A DNA stretch of 64,000 bases from Scytonema hofmannii PCC 7110 (GCF_000346485.2 NZ_KQ976354.1:10374341-10438340), one strand, 5' to 3'; shown: positions 19,260 to 28,232, counted from the stretch's first letter. The notes: a model not told the origin generated them from the letters alone. Made by a program: numbers and translations.

Positions 19260-19616
19260 TCATGTGTTTTTAAGAATAGATGGGCAAACCTCATGCTCTG
19301 GGTCCCACCATAAAAGAGTCAACACACCTAGATCGAGGATTCCCCATACTCTTTCTTTTCCAGAAAGGCGGAGTGAAACAAGTTCATCTATATCATCTTG
19401 TCCAATTTCACTTAAACGAGCTTGAGCTATTGAACACAAGTCATTGACATCTACTGAATGGTTAAATTTTTTACTATTCACCAGAATTTCTGCCCAAGTC
19501 ATAGTTTCAAAAGAAGCAAGTTTGTCCTTAACATAAAGAAGAGTCTCGGTGTCTAACTTGTGCCAACCATAGGGACCGAGCATTTCAAGCCTAGAAATAC
19601 GCCAAGACGGATTCAT
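19260..19616 (-). CDS. Putative toxin of a Panacea-type (PanAT) pair
   Basis: A 118-residue protein (WRISRLEMLGPYGWHKLD, FETMTWAEILV, SLRLSGKERVWGI, and LLWWDPEHEVCPS at the end). I recognise this family from its regular place beside DUF4065/Panacea antitoxins, but its activity is not known to me. The antitoxin gene ends 98 bases upstream on the same strand. The frame is open and protein-like upstream of the ATG for about 26 codons (including PKIKVNPSSTKQP), as family members have a similar N-terminal extension. No ATG/GTG/TTG starts it, so the annotated start may be wrong or the N-terminus was damaged. Confidence 0.6.
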   Translation of the reverse strand: MNPSWRISRLEMLGPYGWHKLDTETLLYVKDKLASFETMTWAEILVNSKKFNHSVDVNDLCSIAQARLSEIGQDDIDELVSLRLSGKERVWGILDLGVLTLLWWDPEHEVCPSILKNT

Positions 19617-19714
19617 ATTATAATAGCTAGTCGGTGAGGAAGCTATTTTAGGTTGCTTAGTAGAAGAGGGATTTACTTTTATTTTCGGCTTTTTATTAAG
19701 ACGAGTGCGTTAAA

Positions 19715-20143
19715 TTACAGACTGCTGTAATATTCAGCCATTGCAGCATGGGTAATTTCTTTGTTCCCACGTTCTCCAAGCATCAATCCTTGACGAGCAT
19801 CTATCCAAGGATCTTCTTTGTGAGTTAAATCACTTAACCACAGAGAAGAGCGATCGCCATAAAAGTTGATAACTTCATCAATAGTTTCGCGTTGAGTTGG
19901 TGTCAGGTTGCTAGAATTCCCTTCGGATAACTCTGAAACTTTAAATTGACCTCGATGACTATTGTATAAGGCAGGTACTACAGGACCATTCGCCCACGCT
20001 TCAATTTTTTCAGAAAAAAGAGGTTCCTCATCCCAGACAAGAGACCAAGCTTGGGAGTAGTAAACAAGTTTTTGAAGTTTCATGGCCATCAATGGTCCCA
20101 TTTTCTCTAAAATGTAGACTGCCACATCATGGACGTTTACCAT
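19715..20143 (-). CDS. Panacea-domain (DUF4065/SocA-like) antitoxin
   Basis: A 142-residue protein with the DUF4065 signature: VAVYILEKMGPLMAMKLQKLVYYSQAW, then EPLFSEKIEAWANGPVVPALY, and WLSDLTHKEDPWIDAR. Panacea domains are promiscuous antitoxin modules that neutralise many unrelated toxins. The gene precedes the putative toxin at 19260-19616, so the pair is a PanAT-type toxin-antitoxin system. ATG start with a nearby purine-rich GGAGGGG stretch upstream. A second Panacea gene with a different partner occurs at 55305-55790. Confidence 0.85.
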   Translation of the reverse strand: MVNVHDVAVYILEKMGPLMAMKLQKLVYYSQAWSLVWDEEPLFSEKIEAWANGPVVPALYNSHRGQFKVSELSEGNSSNLTPTQRETIDEVINFYGDRSSLWLSDLTHKEDPWIDARQGLMLGERGNKEITHAAMAEYYSSL

Positions 20144-20244
20144 AATCCCCTCCTTGGTTTGGTCTTTCCGTTAAAATCGATCTTAACGACTTAAAACCAA
20201 ACACTCAATATATTCTATATCAAAATTATAATACATATTTACTA

Positions 20245-20463
20245 TTATAAACATACAGTATCAAATTGGGCAAGTTTGAGTATCCACAGATCGACAGGTT
20301 GAACTCGCTTTTTTGAAACACGCTCACCACGCCGCACAAATTTCGCCGATTTAATTCCTAGAGTTTGTGTCAACTCCTCTGAAGAAGGGAGATCGCCTCC
20401 CAGTCGCAAAGATATTTGGGTTGTACTCACCCGATCCACCTCTATCACGTCTTGGAAAATCAA
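20245..20463 (-). CDS. DUF4279-like protein, N-terminal fragment
   Basis: A 72-codon frame (VSTTQISLRLGGDLPSSEEL, FVRRGERVSKKRVQPVDLWI) is the intact counterpart of the first half of the broken copy at 14334-14828. It stops after AQFDTVCL, where the segmental duplication ends, so the C-terminal half of the DUF4279 fold is missing. It starts with TTG at 20463 or more likely with a GTG a few codons in. It lies downstream of the helicase gene on the same strand with a 134-base gap. Unlikely to be functional. Confidence 0.5.
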   Translation of the reverse strand: MIFQDVIEVDRVSTTQISLRLGGDLPSSEELTQTLGIKSAKFVRRGERVSKKRVQPVDLWILKLAQFDTVCL

Positions 20464-20671
20464 AATTATGCATTAAACATATTCATCTGCGTACATCCGC
20501 GTGCATCTGCGGTTCTTAATTTCTTACTGTACTACACCCACAAAAACTCCAATATCTTTTATCTTTCTCGTTGTTACAACCTCAAACAAATGTTATTTAA
20601 ATTGTTTCTTTTGAAAGAATCAAATTGAGAACATTTAACTCATTAGAACTTAACAAATATTTATCCGTAAA
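20256..20671. repeat. Segmental direct repeat, copy 2
   Basis: High-identity direct repeat of 14621-15120, lacking about 85 bases present there. It spans the DUF4279 fragment, the repeat ATCTGCGTACATCCGCG, and the last 25 or so codons of the 1214-residue helicase gene. Because the helicase is intact here, this copy is closer to the source arrangement. Confidence 0.85.
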
Positions 20672-23600
20672 AATCTTTTGCCTCATTTCCTCCAAACTAT
20701 AACTTCTAAATACAACAAAAGGAAAATCTTGATAATTATGACCGATAGGAAAAATATTCCCTACAGGATAGAGCGTCCGAATATAAGTAGCAAGAATATC
20801 GCGAAAAGACTCTTCTTTTGGTTCTTCTGGATTGCTAGAAAAATATTCACTCATAGCGTTACCGCTCATAAACGCAAATAAAGGAAAAGCATAATATCGA
20901 TCTGAACACTTGCTACCCTGCTCGAACTTTTGTGTTGTATTTACACCATCTCTAAGTTTGTTCGCTAACTCAATCGCATCCTTAATTGCAGATTGTAAAC
21001 TTTCAGGATAAGATTTACTGTGACTGATGTACTGCATCTTCCGCCACAAATCTTCATTTGCGTAGTTAGCAATGTCCAGCAGTGACATTTGGTAAGTTTC
21101 CTCTAAAGTATTTTCCGGAATAGGAACTACCAATAAACTTCCACTAATATAACCCAATTCAATTTTGCCAAAATCTAATAGCTTATCAAGGCTATTACAA
21201 ATCTGAGGAAATTGCTTAGAAAATAAAAAATCCAAATAATTAGATTCAGTAGTATCTCTAACCACAAACTCCGCATGACTAAACAATTTTTGTAATTGCG
21301 TGTAAACGTTCTCTACTAAAACATCGCGCTGATTCTTCCTATGCACCTGCTTAAGCTCATTGATAAGATTTGCCATTTGCTCTGAAAAAGTTCCACCTAC
21401 AGCAAATACAGATTTACCACCAATAGGAATAATCATGAAATGGTTTCTACCAATTTTACCAGAACCAAAAATCCTGGTCATTATCGAAGCTTTTAAAATT
21501 AACAATATATTTAAAAGATTGAGTACGCTTTCCTGTATAGATAACTGTTGATTTTGAAGATCGTCTTGATAATAAACCGAACGTTCTGCTAAGTAAAAAA
21601 TGAGTTCCTTGTCTTGATTGTCTATTTCATCATCTCCACGCCCTCTATAAATAACCTGAATGACTTCCATAAGATTTTTCTCAATCTGAAAGCCAGGAAT
21701 CTCTACAAGAATATGTTTTGCTTTGGGAAAAGATAGACCCCTACTTCCAGATGCTGTCATAAAAACAATTTTGACACGCTCTTTATATTTATTAATCTTT
21801 TCTTTCTCTTCTTCAGGGATATTAGCGTGTATTTCTAAGTAATCTCGAAATAGCTGAAAATCTTCCTGTTGTTTTTTAATTCCGTCAATTAATTGAGCTA
21901 ATCTTTGCTTATCTTGAATATAAACGATCGCTTGCTCGACATCAGGACGACTCAACAGAAGTTTTATATCTTGAAAAATTTCTTGTTGCAAGCTTTTGAC
22001 TAAATTATTTTTTTGTTTAAGACGACACTCCTGACTAAATTGGTAAGATTCTACGACTAATTTATAAGTAATAGATAAACTCCGAGCAGGATAGGAATTT
22101 GCATTAATAAGAGTTGCTGGTAAATTTTTAAATTTAAACTGTTTGAACATCAAAGCTTGAAACACATCTGAAGCTTTACGAAAATATATTTTATCTGGTT
22201 CAGGTGATTTATTAGCAAGATGTTGGTTGATAATATTTTCATCAACAATCGAAGCATCAGCTACAATGATTTTAGTATTAAATCCATGTTCGGGAAGCAT
22301 TAACTTATACGTTTCCACAAGTTTACTAACCCCATCTAAAAACTCTACTCCACTTTCATCCCCGGTAATTTCATCTATCATAATAAACAAATGCTTAATT
22401 TTCCAAGAAATACTTTTCATCTTTTCTGGAATAACTTTATTGTCTTTTTTGTTATAAGCACTTCTAAAAATTTTCTCAAAATGTTTTAACGTGTCACCTG
22501 TAATTGTTTTCTTTAAAGACTGTATTGCAACTGTAGCTACAATATTATTGGAATATCCCAGTTCTACCATTGTAGATACTGCTTCGCAAATACTATTCAA
22601 AACACCCCTACCTTTGTGCTCCATATCTTGAAGCACATCCTCTGTTTGTCTCTTTATTTTGTTGGAACGTTGTCCGCGTAAAGTCGGATTTCTTCTATCG
22701 CGGAAGTTGACAGACTGTGCGGAAAAATCTCCCTGTTTGCGATTCCAAAGGTATTGAACAGTATATTCTCTGGAGTTATTTTCAAGGAGGGTATTATGTG
22801 TATTAAGAGCGAGTATTCTATCATCGCATAATTCCTGAGAGTCTTTGTCTTTAAATTTCTCGATAATATCTAAGTTAACTTGTGTTCTGGGGCTAACATA
22901 AAAGAAAAGAAACCCATTATCAATGCGCTTTTTAAGAAAATTTACAATTGCCGTGGTTTTACCAATACCGGGATTTCCTGTTAAAAATAAATAAGTAGCA
23001 TCAGAGTCAAGTGCTTTTGTTATCAGTTCCGTATGAGCTTCTCTCAATTTCATACTTCCTGATAATTTCAGTTGATTTATCAGTTCATCGGGAACTTGAC
23101 CGACTGAATTGATAAATCCATTGATTTGCTCTTGATGGGTAATAATATTTGTTTGATTGGGTTTAATTTCTAAAAGTCGCTCTATAAAGTTTTTCCCATT
23201 GGTAAAGCTTTGATAAGCACTCCGCTTAATCTGATTTAAAACTTGTAGGCGAGCCGTGCTAATTTCTTTCCCACTGACATCATTTTTATAAATTTCATAA
23301 CAAGTTTTTAAAATAGCTAAATTATCTGGGCGGACAGACATAGTACTTAATCCGCGATCGCTATACCCTACAGCATGCAATACCACTGATGTTTCTTCTT
23401 GAAGAATGTGGCTTTCTTTGAGAAAGTCATAAAAACTATGAAGATAACCTGCTGCTTGAATGAGCTTAGAACTCTCTTTATCTTTATATTTAAAAGCTGT
23501 AAAGTAGCTCTTTAAATCTTCCGAAAAATCCAATTCTAAAGATTCTGTATCTATACTGAGTTGAGAAAAAACACTTTTTGACCGTAAGTAATTGACGTCT

Positions 23601-24241
23601 CTAATTAATAAACGTCGGATAATTTCTATATAATCTAAATTTTTGATTTCTTCCTCTGTCTTGATAGAAAAAACAGATAAATCGACACACACAATTTTTA
23701 GCTGCTTCCGGTTACGTAGCAAAATGAGAGTATCTGCATTGACAAACTCCCCTTTTTTGCCCATATCTAGTTCCTTCCAGACATATTGTTCAACACAGCG
23801 ATCGATATCTTCTTCTGTCAATGTGTCAAACTGGCGCAAGACTTCTTTAAACCACTGTTCTGTATTTTTATTTTCGTAAGTTCCTATACTGTTATCACCA
23901 CTAAACTTGCATTGATGATACAAAATTTCTATATTTTTTAATTTATCTGGCTTACTCCAGCCTATAGCTCTAATATATTCGCCCAAAAAGTTTAATCCGC
24001 AGAAAAATCCTTTTTGCAGAAAAAATACACTCCACTTTTGGACTATCTCTCTTTCTAGAGAACCAATCGTTTTACTAACAATTTGTTTCAACATTTTGGG
24101 AAACTTGAGTTGCTGGAGTTCCTGAAGATACAAGTTTCCAAAACGGTGTTTAATTTGCTTCTCTTTTATATAGGCAAGAATTCCAATATTAAATCCGACT
24201 TCAAATAAACGCCCTAATTCTTCAGCTATGTTAAATGTCAT
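20597..24241 (-). CDS. Large SF2-type helicase of unknown system
   Basis: A 1214-residue protein. The middle holds a complete set of superfamily-2-like motifs: Walker A GNPGIGKTT at 422-430, motif Ia FYVSPRTQ at 447-454, Walker B LFIMIDEIT at 618-626, motif III-like IIVADAS at 658-664, IV AIVYIQDK at 771-778, V TASGSRGLSFP at 829-839, and VI QVIYRGRGD at 862-870. About 400 residues precede the helicase, including a possible beta-rich segment DTLILLRNRKQLKIVCVDLS at 170-189. About 340 follow it. I do not recognise the flanking parts. Low HIP1 content and AT-rich coding unlike the core genes suggest transfer. A role in defence or DNA processing is inference only. Confidence 0.75.
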   Translation of the reverse strand: MTFNIAEELGRLFEVGFNIGILAYIKEKQIKHRFGNLYLQELQQLKFPKMLKQIVSKTIGSLEREIVQKWSVFFLQKGFFCGLNFLGEYIRAIGWSKPDKLKNIEILYHQCKFSGDNSIGTYENKNTEQWFKEVLRQFDTLTEEDIDRCVEQYVWKELDMGKKGEFVNADTLILLRNRKQLKIVCVDLSVFSIKTEEEIKNLDYIEIIRRLLIRDVNYLRSKSVFSQLSIDTESLELDFSEDLKSYFTAFKYKDKESSKLIQAAGYLHSFYDFLKESHILQEETSVVLHAVGYSDRGLSTMSVRPDNLAILKTCYEIYKNDVSGKEISTARLQVLNQIKRSAYQSFTNGKNFIERLLEIKPNQTNIITHQEQINGFINSVGQVPDELINQLKLSGSMKLREAHTELITKALDSDATYLFLTGNPGIGKTTAIVNFLKKRIDNGFLFFYVSPRTQVNLDIIEKFKDKDSQELCDDRILALNTHNTLLENNSREYTVQYLWNRKQGDFSAQSVNFRDRRNPTLRGQRSNKIKRQTEDVLQDMEHKGRGVLNSICEAVSTMVELGYSNNIVATVAIQSLKKTITGDTLKHFEKIFRSAYNKKDNKVIPEKMKSISWKIKHLFIMIDEITGDESGVEFLDGVSKLVETYKLMLPEHGFNTKIIVADASIVDENIINQHLANKSPEPDKIYFRKASDVFQALMFKQFKFKNLPATLINANSYPARSLSITYKLVVESYQFSQECRLKQKNNLVKSLQQEIFQDIKLLLSRPDVEQAIVYIQDKQRLAQLIDGIKKQQEDFQLFRDYLEIHANIPEEEKEKINKYKERVKIVFMTASGSRGLSFPKAKHILVEIPGFQIEKNLMEVIQVIYRGRGDDEIDNQDKELIFYLAERSVYYQDDLQNQQLSIQESVLNLLNILLILKASIMTRIFGSGKIGRNHFMIIPIGGKSVFAVGGTFSEQMANLINELKQVHRKNQRDVLVENVYTQLQKLFSHAEFVVRDTTESNYLDFLFSKQFPQICNSLDKLLDFGKIELGYISGSLLVVPIPENTLEETYQMSLLDIANYANEDLWRKMQYISHSKSYPESLQSAIKDAIELANKLRDGVNTTQKFEQGSKCSDRYYAFPLFAFMSGNAMSEYFSSNPEEPKEESFRDILATYIRTLYPVGNIFPIGHNYQDFPFVVFRSYSLEEMRQKIFTDKYLLSSNELNVLNLILSKETI

Positions 24242-24279
24242 ATAATAATTCGATTAGATTTTACAATATACGCTCATAT

Positions 24280-24304
24280 CCCCGACTTCTCAAAGAAGTC
24301 GGGG
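24280..24304. repeat. 11-bp perfect hairpin near pstS and helicase start
   Basis: CCCCGACTTCT and its exact complement are separated by 3 bases. Same core as the repeat at 3061-3094. It lies between the 3' end of pstS and the helicase start and could stop pstS transcription. Confidence 0.75.
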
Positions 24305-24343
24305 ATCTTGCAGTTATGTGCTTTAACAAACAAGCTTATCAAA

Positions 24344-25357
24344 TTAAAACTGCTTTCGTTTCCGTAATAATTCCCCAATTGTCAGGTCGAACTGTGACTT
24401 TCCTTCAAACACTGTTCCTACCTTCCCTTTGTGGAAGTGAACATAATCGATACGGTAAGCTTCTTCTGGTAAAGGTACGTAGCCTACAGAAGCTGATACT
24501 ACAGGCGCTTTTTTCAGATAGAAATCGACAAACTGGTAAACCGCTTGTTTGTTTTCAGCCGCCCAAGGATTGACATAAATAAACAAAGGTCTTGATAGCG
24601 GTTGATACTTAGCTTTTTCCACGGTTTCACGTGATGGTAGCACGGCTCCAGATCCACTATTAACAGCTAGCGCTTTTAACTTACTCTTATGTTTTTCAAG
24701 ATAAGCATAGCCAAAGTAGCCCAAAGCATCTTGGTCTTTGCTGATTCCCTCTGCTAAAACTTCATCGTCTTCGCTAGGTGTGTAGTCAGTACGACTTGCT
24801 CTAGCTTTGCCAACAACTGCTTCAGTAAAGTAATCAAAAGTGCCAGACTTGCTACCTGCACCATACAATTTTAAAGGCCGGTTGGGCCAAGATGCACGTA
24901 CCTGATTCCAACGGGTGATTTTTCCTTGAGCCGCAGGTTCCCAAATTTTTTTAAGCTCTGCTACAGTAATGTCTTTTGCCCAATTATTTTTCGGATTGAC
25001 AACTACGCTAAGAGCATCAAAAGCAATAGGGAGTTCTATATACCTCACACTATTTTTCCTACACGCTTCCATCTCCTCCTTGGCAATAGGTCTCGAAGCA
25101 TTACTAATATCTGTTTTTCCAGTACAGAATTTTTCAAAACCACCGCTCGTACCAGAAACATTAACTATCACTTGTGTTTTATTGTTTTGGGATGACTGAT
25201 ATTCTTTTGCGATCGCTTGTGTTATTGGATAAACTGTACTAGAACCATCAGTTCTGATTGTTTGTGTCGTGGTTTGTGAATAACTAACTGGTATGGAGTA
25301 ATGAGTTGTTATTACCAAAGCCCCCAATGCAAAACCCAGATTGACTAATTTTTTCAT
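24344..25357 (-). CDS. pstS: Phosphate ABC transporter substrate-binding protein (PstS family)
   Basis: Periplasmic phosphate-binding protein. The 337-residue product has an N-terminal signal peptide (basic MKK then a hydrophobic stretch, cleavage probably after about residue 27). Phosphate-loop motifs follow: DGSSTVYPIT at 37-46, VSGTSGGFEKFC, DISNASRPI, and GAGSKSGTFDYFTEAV. The end region PLSRPLFIYVNP and KAPVVSASVGYVPLP is typical of the cyanobacterial PstS/SphX group. No pstCAB genes adjoin it, so it works with a transporter encoded elsewhere. Control by phosphate starvation is likely from family knowledge, but I did not identify a Pho box. Confidence 0.9.
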   Translation of the reverse strand: MKKLVNLGFALGALVITTHYSIPVSYSQTTTQTIRTDGSSTVYPITQAIAKEYQSSQNNKTQVIVNVSGTSGGFEKFCTGKTDISNASRPIAKEEMEACRKNSVRYIELPIAFDALSVVVNPKNNWAKDITVAELKKIWEPAAQGKITRWNQVRASWPNRPLKLYGAGSKSGTFDYFTEAVVGKARASRTDYTPSEDDEVLAEGISKDQDALGYFGYAYLEKHKSKLKALAVNSGSGAVLPSRETVEKAKYQPLSRPLFIYVNPWAAENKQAVYQFVDFYLKKAPVVSASVGYVPLPEEAYRIDYVHFHKGKVGTVFEGKSQFDLTIGELLRKRKQF

Positions 25358-25550
25358 TGATTTTTTCTCACAATATTCAAAAGTCTATCTTCGTTTTTCT
25401 AGTTTTTATTACCAAACAGTTTTTCCAAGCCAAAAATACTTTTAGGCTTGTTACCTGCTTAACAGGTTTGCCTTTGTTACATTGTTTTATTCAAGAACAT
25501 TTATATAACATAATGGAAAGCAAAAATATAAGATTAAGGCACAATTTGAC

Positions 25551-26768
25551 CTAAGTTAACAATTTTGCCACCAAACCTACTATTCCCCCTGCAAGAACTA
25601 ACCAAGCGGAGTTTACCTTAAAACGGAACACCACGATTGCACTCAAAACCGCCAATACAATTGTTAACAGATCTACCAGTGCAGCACGTCCAAGAGTATA
25701 AGTGACTACTGCCATTAACCCCAAAGAAGCTGCATTGACTCCATCTAAGAAACGACTGACCCAAGGCGATTGACGCAACTTTGGAACCCAAGGGTTAATT
25801 ATCCATACCAAAACAAAGGCGGGAAGAAAAATGCCAATTGTTCCTGCGATCGCTCCTGCATGACCACCCAACAGATAGCCAATAAAGGTTGCTGTCGTGA
25901 ATACGGGACCTGGTGTAAACTGACCAATAGCAACTGCATCTAGAAGTTGTTGGGAGGTCAGCCATTGATTTCGTTCTACTAGTTCTCGTTGCAAGAAGGC
26001 TAATAGCACGTAGCCGCTACCATAAAGTACTGAGCCAATTTTCAGAAAGAAAAGAAATACGTTGAGCCAGCTAACAGATGATGCAGCCACAGGAGTTGAA
26101 GCACCTGTTTGTGCTAGGAAAAAAGAAGCAGGTAACAGCCAAGCCCCTGTTGTTCTACCCTTATTGCGCCACAAATTTTTCACCAGCATGACTCCTAAAC
26201 CAGCTAGTAGCAGCAACAGGAGTTCATCTACTCCCAAGAAAAAAGCAATGATCGTTGCTCCTGCGGTGATGGCGGTAGGAATATTCTTAATAGCTTTTTT
26301 GCCTAACTGCCACAATGCTTGTGCCACAATGGCAATGATGACGGGTTTAATGCCATAGAGCAACCATTCAACTTGCGGAACCTTTTGGTAGCGATCGTAA
26401 ATGGCAGCCAGTGTCCAAACAATAAGCATGGCAGGTAGGATGAAACATGAACCTGCAACGAGCAGTCCGCGCCATCCCGCTCTCTCATAACCAATATGAA
26501 TAGCAAGCTCGGTAGAATTGGGACCGGGTATCAGGTTGGTGACACCTAACAAATCTAATAGTTTCTCGCGGCTCAACCATTGGCGACGAGTAACCACTTC
26601 ATCATCCATCATGGCGATGTGCGCCGCAGGACCCCCAAAAGCAATTGCACCCAATTTCAAAAAGACGAGAGCTAATTCTTTGAGTCGTTGTTTTTGTTGT
26701 TGCGGGGCTAATTCAGCATATGGGATCTGTTGTTCTGGCGACTGAGTTCCTTCAGTATTTTGAGACAT
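25551..26768 (-). CDS. chrA: Chromate transporter, ChrA family (two-domain)
   Basis: A 405-residue membrane protein made of two homologous halves. Each carries the family signature: FLKLGAIAFGGPAAHIAMMDDEVVTRRQWL with GPNSTELAIHIG in the first half, and FLKIGSVLYGSGYVLLAFLQRELV...WLT with QFTPGPVFTTATFIGYLLGG in the second. About ten to twelve hydrophobic segments are visible. Long-chain ChrA proteins export chromate and confer resistance. The PadR-family gene at 28990-29298 is a type of regulator often linked to chrA, but here two toxin-antitoxin-like modules lie between them. Confidence 0.93.
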   Translation of the reverse strand: MSQNTEGTQSPEQQIPYAELAPQQQKQRLKELALVFLKLGAIAFGGPAAHIAMMDDEVVTRRQWLSREKLLDLLGVTNLIPGPNSTELAIHIGYERAGWRGLLVAGSCFILPAMLIVWTLAAIYDRYQKVPQVEWLLYGIKPVIIAIVAQALWQLGKKAIKNIPTAITAGATIIAFFLGVDELLLLLLAGLGVMLVKNLWRNKGRTTGAWLLPASFFLAQTGASTPVAASSVSWLNVFLFFLKIGSVLYGSGYVLLAFLQRELVERNQWLTSQQLLDAVAIGQFTPGPVFTTATFIGYLLGGHAGAIAGTIGIFLPAFVLVWIINPWVPKLRQSPWVSRFLDGVNAASLGLMAVVTYTLGRAALVDLLTIVLAVLSAIVVFRFKVNSAWLVLAGGIVGLVAKLLT

Positions 26769-27141
26769 TGTTGCAAACCTTAGCTTTCTATTTGTAACCG
26801 TAGTATTGCGTAATTAATGTTTGATTTAACACATATACTCTTTCTTCAAAGAGATTGCACAAGGATAGTATCGTAAATCGATATCGAAATTCTATATTCC
26901 CAATGACGGAAATGTTGTGTGGTTTTGACAAACCTTATAAATACATTATTTCTAGCAAATTACCGGGGTATGTATGGATAACGTCAAAAAGGTGAGCGAA
27001 TCTATAGCAGTCCTATTTTATGGATAAATTTATTAACCGCAAAGACGCAAAGAGCGCAAAGAAAAGAGTGAAGAGATAATTTTAAAAATGATTTAGGATT
27101 GGTATAGGAATCCTAAATCATTTATGAAAAACTTTAAGTAC

Positions 27142-27198
27142 CGTAGGTAGGGCTATGCCCACCAACTAAAGCTTGCGTGCGGCATAGCCCTACCTACG
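27142..27198. repeat. 18-bp perfect inverted repeat
   Basis: CGTAGGTAGGGCTATGCC and its exact complement flank a 21-base loop. It looks like a dispersed hairpin element (small MITE-like repeat) rather than a terminator, as no T-run follows. Confidence 0.8.
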
Positions 27199-27218
27199 TG
27201 TAGTTCAAAAATCAAATA

Positions 27219-27280
27219 GGATTGCTATATATATCAGCTATTATCTAGCTGAAGATTGTGGGAATTTTTGAGAAAAAATA
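27219..27280. repeat. 60-bp direct repeat, left copy flanking DUF433
   Basis: Matches 27591-27650 with a few changes (shared core TCAGCTATTATCTA.CTGAAG). Its complement encodes NSHNLQLDNS, the C-terminus of the neighbouring gene at 27604-28128, so it is a duplicated gene end. Confidence 0.8.
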
Positions 27281-27337
27281 TATCGTTGGTGCGCTAGGAT
27301 TGTCAATGTTGGTCATCGAAGCTCAATTTTGCGTGTA

Positions 27338-27571
27338 ATGAAATTAGACCGTATCACCAGCAATCCCAATCGGATGAATGGACAGCCCTGCATTCGTAAT
27401 CTTCGTCTCACAGTTCGTCGGGTTATTGAGTTACTGGCTACTTATCCAGAGCGAGAAGAACTGAGTCAAGAGTTCCCGGAACTGGAAGAAGAAGACATTC
27501 GGCAAGCTTTAATTTTTGCCTCTTCCTACTTGGACGATCGCATTATTGAGCTATCTCAAAGCTGTCACTGA
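27338..27571 (+). CDS. DUF433 (antitoxin-like) protein
   Basis: A 77-residue protein with the complete DUF433 pattern: DRITSNPNRMNGQPCIRNLRLTV, then VIELLA, and DIRQALIFASSYL. DUF433 proteins are usually the antitoxin or DNA-binding partner of a PIN-like DUF5615 toxin. Here no DUF5615 gene follows, so this is an orphan. The ATG at 27338 gives the family start MKLDRI; the frame also opens three codons earlier at TTG. The gene is enclosed by a 60-bp direct repeat and looks like a small inserted cassette. Confidence 0.85.
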   Translation: MKLDRITSNPNRMNGQPCIRNLRLTVRRVIELLATYPEREELSQEFPELEEEDIRQALIFASSYLDDRIIELSQSCH

Positions 27572-27590
27572 CCCCCGAATTCTATTCGGT

Positions 27591-27650
27591 GGATTGCTAT
27601 ATATCAGCTATTATCTATCTGAAGATTGTGGGAATTAATGAGAATAAATA
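27591..27650. repeat. 60-bp direct repeat, right copy flanking DUF433
   Basis: Right copy of the repeat at 27219-27280. It overlaps the true 3' end of the gene at 27604-28128, so this copy is the original and the left one the duplicate. Confidence 0.8.
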
Positions 27651-28128
27651 TCTCATTTTCTTTAATTAAATCTCCCGTACAAAGGACTGGCAGCCGCTCT
27701 TGATATGCCTTAATAGCTAATATATAATCACGGTCAGCTAATTCTGTTTTGATTGGACGCAGTCTATCGACAACTACGCCAAATAATGTAATCTCGCCAC
27801 TCATTGTGTCAGCCAATGGTGTTTCAATGTGTGTAACTAACCCTTGAATGGTGATGTTGGGTGCATTGGTAATGAGTGAGCTATAAACCTCAATTTGAGA
27901 GCGATTTTCTGCTAATGCTAGGGTTTCTAATACTTCTGCCATCCGCCCCTTAAAGTCAACAATTTCTGGTTTAAGGGGGAGTAGAATTTCAAAATCGTCT
28001 AGAGTCCAAAGGTTGGCTTTGTCACCTTTAATTTTCTGTTGATGCCAACCATGCGATCGAAGATAACTTGCCACTTGTTGGGGGTCGATATATTGAAATT
28101 TTTCTACATCCAAGATAATAGCTGTCAT
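27604..28128 (-). CDS. Hypothetical protein of unrecognised family
   Basis: A 174-residue protein. An N-terminal part with IDPQQVASYLRSHGWHQQ and LWTLDDFEILLPLKPEIVDF is followed by a middle containing ITIQGLVTHIETPLAD and FGVVVDRLRPIKTELADRDY. It ends YQERLPVLCTGDLIKENEIF. I recall similar uncharacterised proteins in cyanobacteria and other bacteria but no assigned function. It is divergent from the toxin-antitoxin pair at 28233-28915, with 104 bases between, and may share its promoter region. Confidence 0.65.
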   Translation of the reverse strand: MTAIILDVEKFQYIDPQQVASYLRSHGWHQQKIKGDKANLWTLDDFEILLPLKPEIVDFKGRMAEVLETLALAENRSQIEVYSSLITNAPNITIQGLVTHIETPLADTMSGEITLFGVVVDRLRPIKTELADRDYILAIKAYQERLPVLCTGDLIKENEIFILINSHNLQIDNS

Positions 28129-28232
28129 AGTGGCTCTCCATCAGCAATGCGTTCCATTATCATACGAAGTGTATTGGAGCTAAATATATTTTGACGCTTA
28201 TGATAAAATTAGAGTAAAACGCATACATAACC

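Larger units (their letters stand above)
26769..27337. other. Intergenic region with repeats and a duplicated gene end
   Basis: About 570 bases. It contains a dispersed repeat of the type ACCGCAAAGACGCAAAG (about 27036-27062), the 18-bp hairpin at 27142-27198, and the first copy (27219-27280) of a direct repeat flanking the DUF433 gene. No other coding signal seen. Confidence 0.6.

Noticed and set aside
24235-24573. Plus-strand frame overlapping the pstS 3' end
   Set aside because: Antisense to pstS and its hairpin; no domain or ribosome binding site.
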